Shown: in pieces, positions 1 to 5,124 of the stretch
Numbering within the stretch: the stretch's first letter is position 1
Layout: every line of letters begins with the position of its first letter
NCBI GenBank assembly: GCA_017305815.1
Contig: JAFKJZ010000258.1
Span: 1-5,124, forward strand
DNA from: Hyphomicrobiales bacterium
GTDB lineage: Bacteria > Pseudomonadota > Alphaproteobacteria > Rhizobiales > Kaistiaceae
Length of the DNA stretch: 5,124 nt
Direction: 5' to 3'
The notes under the pieces: generated by a model
The model's input: only the letters and a program-made list of their open reading frames with translations
Databases searched by the model: none
Told to the model about the DNA's origin: nothing
Position numbers and translations under genes: made by a program

Positions 1-409
1 TCAATTGCACCGCCAGGCGGAGCAGCAGGTCGGGATCGAGGTTCTGCGCGGTGCTGCTGATCGCTTCCGCGAGCCGGGCCGCCAGCGGCGTCAGGCCGCC
101 GACATGGGATACCCGCATCAGGCGGACGGTCCGCTGGCTCGCAAGCTCAGCCGTCAGGGCGATCTTGAGATCGCGGTATCCGGCATAGCCGAGATGCTTG
201 CAGAAACGGACGACGCTGGCCTCGCCGCTCTGCGCCAGCACGGCGAGTTCCGCCAGCGACGAACGGACGACGCGCTCCGGATTGTCGAGGATGTACTTGC
301 CGATCCGCGAGAGCGCTTCCGGCATCTCGTCGATGGCCTGCCGCAGGCGTGGAAGGCTTGGATCGCCGAAAGTCTCGGGGCGATCGTTGGGGGGCGCTTC
401 GAGCGGCAT
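1..409 (-). CDS. RpiR/MurR-family transcriptional regulator, N-terminal part (runs off left edge)
   Basis: The gene reads leftward from ATG at 409-407 and is still open at base 1, so 136 codons are visible. Residues about 20-90 match the RpiR-type helix-turn-helix: a first helix (LRQAIDEMPEAL), then IGKYILDNPERV, then SLAELAVLAQSGEASVVRFC followed by KHLGYAGYRDLKIAL, which is the family's recognition-helix and wing signature. Residues 105-136 look like the linker leading to the SIS sugar-phosphate-binding domain, which would lie outside the window. Family members bind DNA as dimers or tetramers and usually control sugar, amino-sugar or other catabolic genes in response to a phosphorylated ligand; the ligand here is unknown. 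The ATG is chosen because the family domain normally begins about 10-20 residues in. The frame stays open upstream to an ATG near 556 (and a GTG at 412), but that stretch resembles no family sequence. The gene is divergent from rpfF across a 388-bp gap. Confidence 0.88.
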   Translation of the reverse strand, partial: MPLEAPPNDRPETFGDPSLPRLRQAIDEMPEALSRIGKYILDNPERVVRSSLAELAVLAQSGEASVVRFCKHLGYAGYRDLKIALTAELASQRTVRLMRVSHVGGLTPLAARLAEAISSTAQNLDPDLLLRLAVQL

Positions 410-512
410 CACGAATCTTTGGCTGCCAGACGGGTCTTCGATCCGGCCGAGAGTGAAACGTCGGCTGCCGATTGTCCAGAAATTGCATAGGCTCGGTTGT
501 GGAGCCCCGCCG

Positions 513-536
513 TTGCCATGTAGCGCTAGGCGGCAA
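513..536. promoter_or_regulatory. Interrupted inverted repeat, possible operator
   Basis: TTGCC at 513-517 and GGCAA at 532-536 are exact reverse complements placed symmetrically around the perfect 8-bp palindrome TAGCGCTA at 521-528; the 3-bp spacers on either side do not pair. Nine of the twelve half-site positions are therefore symmetric. The site is about 100 bp upstream of the RpiR-type start and 260 bp upstream of rpfF. It could be a regulator dimer site, but a dyad of this quality can occur by chance in GC-rich DNA. Confidence 0.25.
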
Positions 537-786
537 GGGGCGGACCGGCGGAGCATGTCAGCCGGTCGACGGGCATTTCGCCGCGACCTCAGGGCCGCGA
601 CGGCTCGAAGCCTTGATGGACTTTTGTTCTGCGTACCCCGTGATTCACCTTGAACGCAGATGCGGTCTTGATCAGCCCAGCGGGCCGCTACTTTCTCATT
701 CTCGTCGCGTGTCGTGGGCCTAATGTATTGGAGGGTGTCCTAGCGGCACTCTCACGCGTGGCGTTCTTGCTGATTAGTTCAAAAAT

Positions 787-790
787 GGAG
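787..790 (+). promoter_or_regulatory. Ribosome binding site of rpfF
   Basis: GGAG lies 7 nt before the ATG at 798, a good Shine-Dalgarno match at normal spacing. It supports this start over the later in-frame ATG codons at 813 and 843. Confidence 0.75.
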
Positions 791-797
791 ACAAAAG

Positions 798-1766
798 ATG
801 ACTGCCCTTCAAATGAATAGTGCACCGATTGCTTTTAACGCCATGTCGGTCGGCGCCGGAAACCCGCCCGCGCCCGAGGCCGTGCGGGCGATCCGCGATA
901 TCGGCTACGACAATCTTCATATCGATATCGACACAACCAATTCGACCTGCTGGTGCTACATGGACCCGGTCGACAAGCCCTCCTACACCCATGAACTGAT
1001 GCACGACATCAGCCGGATGCAGACGGCGATCACCCAGACCTTCTCGAAGCTGCCGACCCAGGCCGACGCGCCGTTCTCCTGGTTCGTCATGGCCTCGGCG
1101 GTGCCGGGCATCTACAATCTCGGCGGCGATCTCGGCCATTTCGCGCAGCGGATCCGCAGCCGGGACCTCGATGCGATGCGCCACTACGGCCATGTCGCCG
1201 TCGAGGCCATCCACCGCAATGCCGTGGCATTCGATGCGCCGGTCGTCACCATGGCGCTGGTGCAGGGCGACGCGCTCGGCGGCGGCTTCGAGCACGCCCT
1301 GTCCTTCGACCTGATCGTGGCCGAGCGGAGCGCCAAGATGGGCCTGCCGGAAATCCTCTTCAACATGTTCCCCGGCATGGGTGCCTACAGCTTCCTGTCC
1401 CGCCGCATGTCGCGCGACAAGGCCGAGGCGCTGATCCTCTCGGGCCGCATCCATACGGCCGAAGAGCTTTACGAGATGGGCGTGGTGGATGTCCTCGCCG
1501 AGGACGGCCAGGGCCAGGCGGCCGTGCTCGACTACATCGCCCGCCACAACCGCAAGCACAACGCGCATCACGCCATGTACCGGGCCCGGCGTCGGGTCAA
1601 TCCGGTGACGCTCTCGGAACTGATCGACGTCGTCGACATCTGGGCGGAAGCGGCGCTCAACCTGACGGAAGCCGACCTGCGCAAGATGGATCGTCTCTGC
1701 TCGGCCCAGAACCGGCGCCTCGCCAGCCTGCAATCGGACGTTTCCGTTCTCGTGGCTGCCGAGTGA
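798..1766 (+). CDS. rpfF: RpfF-type DSF synthase (enoyl-CoA hydratase/crotonase superfamily)
   Basis: This 322-residue cytoplasmic protein belongs to the crotonase fold and closely resembles RpfF, which makes the cis-2-unsaturated fatty acid quorum signal DSF from acyl-ACP by dehydratase and thioesterase activities. RpfF-specific blocks are present: YNLGGDL at 106-112, ALVQGDALGGGFEHALS at 153-169, MGLPEILFNMFPGMGAYSF at 181-199, and WAEAALNL...LRKMDRL at 282-300. The two catalytic glutamates are Glu165 (GGGFE) and Glu185 (LPE), 20 residues apart exactly as Glu141 and Glu161 of Xanthomonas RpfF. The protein is about 30 residues longer than the Xanthomonas enzyme; much of the difference is N-terminal and a few residues are at the C-terminus. 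The start is supported by GGAG 7 nt upstream. The gene converges on rpfC with a 47-bp gap, as in Xanthomonas. No rpfB-like fatty acyl-CoA ligase is next to it. In Xanthomonas, the RpfC receiver binds and restrains RpfF; the same could apply here. Confidence 0.92.
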   Translation: MTALQMNSAPIAFNAMSVGAGNPPAPEAVRAIRDIGYDNLHIDIDTTNSTCWCYMDPVDKPSYTHELMHDISRMQTAITQTFSKLPTQADAPFSWFVMASAVPGIYNLGGDLGHFAQRIRSRDLDAMRHYGHVAVEAIHRNAVAFDAPVVTMALVQGDALGGGFEHALSFDLIVAERSAKMGLPEILFNMFPGMGAYSFLSRRMSRDKAEALILSGRIHTAEELYEMGVVDVLAEDGQGQAAVLDYIARHNRKHNAHHAMYRARRRVNPVTLSELIDVVDIWAEAALNLTEADLRKMDRLCSAQNRRLASLQSDVSVLVAAE

Positions 1767-1774
1767 GGTCGATT

Positions 1775-1800
1775 GGCGATGCGCCCGCGGGCGCATCGCC
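1775..1800. terminator. Perfect 26-bp palindrome, probable bidirectional terminator
   Basis: The 13-base arm GGCGATGCGCCCG is followed at once by its exact reverse complement, centred between 1787 and 1788. It begins 8 bp after the rpfF stop and ends 13 bp before the rpfC stop, the expected place for a terminator shared by convergent genes. In RNA it would form a very GC-rich hairpin of up to about 11 pairs around a small loop from either strand. No T-run follows on either side, so it is not a textbook intrinsic terminator; it may act with Rho or protect 3' ends. Confidence 0.7.
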
Positions 1801-1813
1801 AGCCGCCGGAAAT

Positions 1814-4324
1814 TCAGCCCAGTCCGGCTTCGCGCCCCGAATAGAGGCGCATGGCTTTCTGGGTCCGCCGTAGCTCGGCCCTTGCCTGCCGGGTGAACTC
1901 GGTCGCACTCGCCCGCAGTGCCTCGCCGCGCAGGTCCCGCCAGGGCCTGCAGATGCTGCCGAGGGCGAGAGCGCCCATGTTTGCGGAACTGCTCTGCAGC
2001 GCGTGGTCGTCGCTGCGGAATGCTTCCAGGTCGCCCCGCGTCGCGCTCTTCGCCAGCCTGTCCAGCATGATCTCGGCGTCGGCGAGGTAATCCTCCATGA
2101 GCTCGCTGACGAACTCGGCGTTGCCGAGCCGTTGCAGCCGCTCGACCGCCTTCTCGTCCAGCGTCGGCAGGATGTTGGAGCGCACCAGGGTCAGGCGTGT
2201 CTCGGGCCGCGCCGAGGGATCGGAGCCGTCGCCGGTGATCCGCTCGATCGCCGCGAGCAGCGCAGCCGGTTCGACCGGCTTGATCAGGCAGTCATCCATG
2301 CCCGCGTCGCGCCAGCGGCTGTCGTTGAGCGCGGTCGCATCGGCGGTCAGGCCAACGATCGGCAATCTGCGGCTGCCGGTCGCCATCACGCGGTAGAGCT
2401 TGGTCGCCTCCAGCCCGTCCGTGTCGGGCATGTTGAAGTCCATCAGCACGATGTCGATCTGGTCGGCCTTTTCCTCCAGCAGGTCGAGCGCCTGGTCGCC
2501 GGTCTCCGCCAGCAGGACGGAATGGCCGGCCCCTTCGAGGATGCGCGAGAAGACCCGCTGGTTGATGCGGTTGTCGTCGGCGAGCATCACGCGGCGTGGC
2601 CGGATGGGGCGGATGGGTCGTGGCGCGGCGGCATGCTGCGGGGCGGCCATCGGCGCCGGCGTGTTCAGCCGGCAGGCGATCGTCAGCGCGCGCCGGAGCT
2701 CGGCCGTCGTCGGGTGGTCGGAGAGGAGGCTGGTGCAGCGTTGCCGCGTGGCGAGGCCGGGCAGCGTGGGTGCGGCCTCCGGCTGGATCAGGACGCCCTT
2801 GGTCGGCGCGCCGGTCGCGACCGCGAAGGGTAGGGGCAGGTTGCGGCCGTTCGGCTCGAAGAGCAGGCGGATCGCATTGGCGGCCTCGGGCGGGAACATG
2901 CGCGCCGGGCCGAGCAGCGGGTCGGCCATCATCGGCTTCACCCCGAGCGACGAAAGCGCGCCGACCAGATCCTCCAGCGGCGCGGCATCGCGGCAGACAA
3001 GGACGACGCCGCGCTCGCGCCAGGGTTCGTCGACCGCCAGTCCCTCGTCCGGCAGCGTCGAGGTGACGATGTCGAAGCGGAACGTACTGCCTTCGCCGAG
3101 CGCGCTCTCGACAGAGATGGAGCCGCCGAGCAGGCCGACCAGCCGCCGGGCGATGGCGAGGCCGAGCCCGGTTCCGCCGAAGCGGTTCATGATGCTGGCA
3201 TTGGCCTGCGTGAAATCCTCGAAGATCCGCTCCTGGTCCTTCGGGGCGATGCCGATGCCGGTATCGGTGATTTCCATCGTCAGCCGGAGCCGGCCGTCTT
3301 CCTCCGGCTGGCCGTCGACCGCGATGGTCACGCCGCCGTCGCGGGTGAATTTCACGGCGTTGCCGACGAGATTGACCAGGATCTCGTGCAGGTGCTGCCG
3401 GCTGCCATAGAGCCGCAGCGGGGTGCGCGGCGTGACGTGGATATCGAAGCTCAGGCCGCGCTCGCGCACCTGGCTCTCGACGAGCCGGCGTGAATCGACC
3501 AGCAGGGCGATCAGGTCGATCTCTCCGTTCGAAACCGGCATCCGGCCCGCCTCGATGCGCGAGAGATCGAGCAGGCTGTTGATCAGCGATTGCAGCGAGC
3601 GGGAGGCGACCTCGACCGTCTCGACCATGTCGCGCTGCTCGGCGACGAGCGGGCTGGCGCGCAGCAGGCCCGTCATGCCGACGATGGCGGTGAGCGGAGT
3701 GCGCAATTCGTGGCTGACGCTGGCGAGGAAGAGGCTCTTGGCCTGGCTCGCCTCCTCGGCGGCCTGCGTCGCCAGCGACAGCTTGCGGATCAATGTGCCG
3801 GCATAGGCGGGCAGGATGACGAGCCCGCCAAGCAGGCCGACCGACAGGTGCCAGCGCTGGAACCAGAACGGCGTCGTCATCACCACGATGCCAAAACAGA
3901 TGGTGGCGACCGGAATGGCGATGGCGAGCGATGTGAGGCCGAAGCGGAAGCCGTTGCCGAAGATCACCCAGAGATAGATTGGGAAGAACAGGGCGGCGAC
4001 CTCGCCGCCGAGATGGAGCTGCCAGGAGAGGAAGCCGCAATCCATCACCAGCGCGAAGAAGCGGCGCCCGCGCGAGACGCCCGGATAGATCAGGATGTGG
4101 GCGAGCACCGCCAGAGCGAGCGGGATGTAGAGCGCCATCACGTCCAGCGCATAGCCCATGTCGCCGCTGCCGCGGTTCACCAGCAGCACGATGACGATGA
4201 TGATGGCGAAGACGAGCCGGTTAAAGCTCATCTCGTGTTCGCTGTCGGGGCGCTCCCGCAGCCGCGCCATCACGCTGCGGAAGGGCGCGGCCAGCGCCTG
4301 GAGGAACCTAGTCGGCGCGCGCAT
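1814..4324 (-). CDS. rpfC: RpfC-type hybrid histidine kinase, DSF sensor
   Basis: This 836-residue inner-membrane sensor kinase would detect DSF and pass phosphate His-Asp-His to a partner. Five or six hydrophobic segments lie at about 36-50, 58-81, 89-103, 110-123, 130-150 and 161-178. Asp27-Ser28-Glu29 just before the first one matches the DSF-sensing signature of Xanthomonas RpfC, and the FGNGFRFG block also resembles that protein. HisKA follows with phospho-acceptor His205 (SHELRTP), then HATPase with Asn322 (GNAVKF), DTGIG at 354-358 and GGTGLGL at 383-389. Residues 436-552 look like a degenerate receiver. The true receiver (576-696) has Asp583/Asp584, phospho-acceptor Asp629, Thr660 and Lys682. 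The HPt domain has His774 (HALQSSSANMGA). The protein is about 110 residues longer than Xanthomonas RpfC, which fits the extra segment. The start at 4324 is chosen because GGAG lies 7 nt upstream and the overlap with the upstream gene is only 17 bp; an in-frame ATG at 4399 would overlap by 92 bp. It is probably cotranscribed with the EAL gene. Confidence 0.9.
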   Translation of the reverse strand: MRAPTRFLQALAAPFRSVMARLRERPDSEHEMSFNRLVFAIIIVIVLLVNRGSGDMGYALDVMALYIPLALAVLAHILIYPGVSRGRRFFALVMDCGFLSWQLHLGGEVAALFFPIYLWVIFGNGFRFGLTSLAIAIPVATICFGIVVMTTPFWFQRWHLSVGLLGGLVILPAYAGTLIRKLSLATQAAEEASQAKSLFLASVSHELRTPLTAIVGMTGLLRASPLVAEQRDMVETVEVASRSLQSLINSLLDLSRIEAGRMPVSNGEIDLIALLVDSRRLVESQVRERGLSFDIHVTPRTPLRLYGSRQHLHEILVNLVGNAVKFTRDGGVTIAVDGQPEEDGRLRLTMEITDTGIGIAPKDQERIFEDFTQANASIMNRFGGTGLGLAIARRLVGLLGGSISVESALGEGSTFRFDIVTSTLPDEGLAVDEPWRERGVVLVCRDAAPLEDLVGALSSLGVKPMMADPLLGPARMFPPEAANAIRLLFEPNGRNLPLPFAVATGAPTKGVLIQPEAAPTLPGLATRQRCTSLLSDHPTTAELRRALTIACRLNTPAPMAAPQHAAAPRPIRPIRPRRVMLADDNRINQRVFSRILEGAGHSVLLAETGDQALDLLEEKADQIDIVLMDFNMPDTDGLEATKLYRVMATGSRRLPIVGLTADATALNDSRWRDAGMDDCLIKPVEPAALLAAIERITGDGSDPSARPETRLTLVRSNILPTLDEKAVERLQRLGNAEFVSELMEDYLADAEIMLDRLAKSATRGDLEAFRSDDHALQSSSANMGALALGSICRPWRDLRGEALRASATEFTRQARAELRRTQKAMRLYSGREAGLG

Positions 4325-5124
4325 GCTCGGTCTCCGTCGCCCCAAACGAGGGGCCGGAGCTTGCCCGGCCATGTCGCGCCACCCAGGCGACGAAGGCATC
4401 GGGCGGGAGCGGTCCGCTGAAATGGTAGCCCTGCACCTCGTCGCATCCCTCCAGACGCAGGAGCGAGAGCTGGGCCTCCGTTTCGACGCCTTCGGCGAGG
4501 ACCTGCAGGTTCAGGATGTGGCCAAGGTCGATGATGGTTCGCACGATCGCGAGCGCGCTCGGATCGCTGCCGAGATCCTGGACGAAGGACCGGTCGATCT
4601 TCAGCCGGTGCAGCGGGAAGCTGCGCAGGTAGCTTAGCGACGAATAGCCGGTGCCGAAATCGTCCACCGACAGGGTGACGCCGAGCGATCGCAGGACGTG
4701 CATCTGCTTGACGATCTGCTCGTCATGGCCGAGCAGGATGCCCTCGGTGAGTTCCAGTTCCAGCGATGTGGGCCGCATGCCGCTTGCCCGCAGCGCGTCC
4801 TTCACAAGGCCCTCGACACCCTGGCGGCGGAACTGGATCGGCGACATGTTGACGGCGATGCGCAGGTCGCCCAAGCCGATCGCCTCCCACGCCGCGCCCT
4901 GACGGCAGGCTTCGTTCAGCACCCATTCGTTGATCGGCAGGATCAGGCCGGTCTCTTCGGCGAGGCCGAGGAAGGAGCCGGGCGCCAGCAGGCCGCGTTG
5001 CGGATGCTGCCAGCGCAGCAGCGCCTCGGCGCCCACGATCTTCTGGCTGCGGAGATCGACCTGCGGCTGGTAGAACAGCACGAATTCCTGGCGCGAGAGC
5101 GCGCCGCGCAGTTCGGTCTCGAGA
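4308..5124 (-). CDS. EAL-domain c-di-GMP phosphodiesterase, C-terminal part (runs off right edge)
   Basis: The visible 271 codons are open at the right edge and end at TAG 4310-4308. They form an almost complete EAL domain, which hydrolyses c-di-GMP to pGpG. Counting from the first whole codon at the edge, the substrate and metal ligands are all present: EALLR at 33-37, Asn92 (VNMS), Glu127 (ELTE), Asp154-Asp155 (DDFGTG), Lys175 (LKID), AEGVE at 210-214 and Gln231 (EVQGY). An active enzyme is therefore predicted. The sequence at the edge (LETELRGALSRQEF) is the usual helix that opens an EAL domain and often follows a GGDEF domain, so a GGDEF, PAS or receiver domain may lie upstream; none can be seen. 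A GTG at 5081 is only an internal Val codon, not a start. The last 25 or so residues form a low-complexity tail. The gene overlaps rpfC by 17 bp, suggesting cotranscription, translational coupling and a shared role in DSF output. Confidence 0.92.
   Translation of the reverse strand, partial: LETELRGALSRQEFVLFYQPQVDLRSQKIVGAEALLRWQHPQRGLLAPGSFLGLAEETGLILPINEWVLNEACRQGAAWEAIGLGDLRIAVNMSPIQFRRQGVEGLVKDALRASGMRPTSLELELTEGILLGHDEQIVKQMHVLRSLGVTLSVDDFGTGYSSLSYLRSFPLHRLKIDRSFVQDLGSDPSALAIVRTIIDLGHILNLQVLAEGVETEAQLSLLRLEGCDEVQGYHFSGPLPPDAFVAWVARHGRASSGPSFGATETEHARAD
4332..4335 (-). promoter_or_regulatory. Ribosome binding site of rpfC
   Basis: On the minus strand GGAG lies 7 nt before the ATG at 4324-4322, inside the 3' end of the EAL gene. 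It decides the rpfC start in favour of 4324 rather than the upstream in-frame ATG at 4399. Confidence 0.65.

Larger units (their letters stand above)
410..797. other. Divergent intergenic region between the RpiR-type regulator and rpfF
   Basis: This 388-bp stretch lies between two divergently transcribed genes and must hold the promoters of at least rpfF and probably the regulator. No open frame in it looks like a protein family member, and I see no tRNA, riboswitch or insertion-sequence end. Visible structures are an interrupted dyad at 513-536, a short near-palindrome GTGATTCAC at 640-648, and an 8-bp palindrome CACGCGTG at 753-760. The part from about 610 to 797 is noticeably less GC-rich than the flanking genes, as expected for promoter DNA, but no good -35/-10 pair with normal spacing could be picked by eye. 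Confidence 0.6.

Noticed and set aside
5..536. Open frames on both strands over the regulator (161, 129 and 151 residues)
   Set aside because: They lie in other frames than the clear RpiR-type reading and show no family resemblance.
410..556. Upstream in-frame extension of the RpiR-type gene to an ATG near 556
   Set aside because: The frame is open, but the extension has no family match, would make an unusually long N-terminus, and uses codons such as CTA that the gene itself avoids. Not fully excluded.
668..694. Promoter-like TTGATC and TACTTT upstream of rpfF
   Set aside because: The spacing is only 15 bp and both boxes are poor matches, so it cannot be called from sequence alone.
785..820. 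11-codon open frame overlapping the rpfF start, possible leader peptide
   Set aside because: It begins inside the A-rich stretch just before the rpfF ribosome binding site, has no ribosome binding site of its own and no sign of an attenuator.
774..1796. 340-residue open frame antisense to rpfF
   Set aside because: It mirrors rpfF codon for codon in GC-rich DNA, has a His/Asp/Arg/Val-rich composition typical of antisense frames and matches no family.
2292..4040. 582-residue open frame on the minus strand within rpfC
   Set aside because: It is the +1/-1 frame of rpfC; its Arg/Ala/Pro-rich composition is typical of a shifted frame in high-GC coding DNA.
4187..4205. Short run of repeated GATGAT-like units
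   Set aside because: It simply encodes the Ile/Val-rich first membrane helix of RpfC and is not an independent repeat.
4325..4399. Longer rpfC beginning at ATG 4399
   Set aside because: It would overlap the EAL gene by 92 bp and adds a Pro/Arg-rich stretch; the ATG at 4324 has a good ribosome binding site.

Overview
The window looks like high-GC, gene-dense proteobacterial chromosome, most likely an alphaproteobacterium (possibly a Rhizobiales-type genus). That placement is inferred from GC-rich wobble positions and family content; no marker gene is present. The central content is a diffusible signal factor (DSF) cell-cell signalling locus of the Rpf type, linked to cyclic-di-GMP turnover.

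Layout: (1) 1-409, minus strand, the N-terminal 136 codons of an RpiR/MurR-family transcriptional regulator that continues past the left edge. (2) 410-797, a 388-bp divergent intergenic region with no convincing gene, holding a weak interrupted dyad and a clear ribosome binding site at its right end. (3) 798-1766, plus strand, rpfF, a crotonase-superfamily DSF synthase with both catalytic glutamates. (4) 1775-1800, a perfect 26-bp palindrome between the convergent gene ends, probably a bidirectional terminator. (5) 1814-4324, minus strand, rpfC, a membrane-bound hybrid histidine kinase (membrane sensor, HisKA, HATPase, an extra degenerate receiver-like segment, receiver, HPt). (6) 4308-5124, minus strand, the C-terminal 271 codons of an EAL-domain c-di-GMP phosphodiesterase, overlapping the rpfC start by 17 bp and continuing past the right edge.

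How the genes probably work together: RpfF makes a cis-2-unsaturated fatty acid signal. RpfC senses it through its membrane region, which keeps the Asp-Ser-Glu signature next to the first transmembrane helix known from Xanthomonas RpfC. A His-Asp-His phosphorelay would carry the signal to a partner. In Xanthomonas the rpfC operon runs convergent to rpfF and carries rpfG, an HD-GYP phosphodiesterase. Here the same convergent geometry is seen, but the visible gene coupled to rpfC encodes an EAL phosphodiesterase. This suggests the same logic (DSF lowers c-di-GMP) built with an unrelated enzyme fold. Whether the EAL protein has a receiver, PAS or GGDEF domain cannot be seen because its N-terminus lies outside the window.
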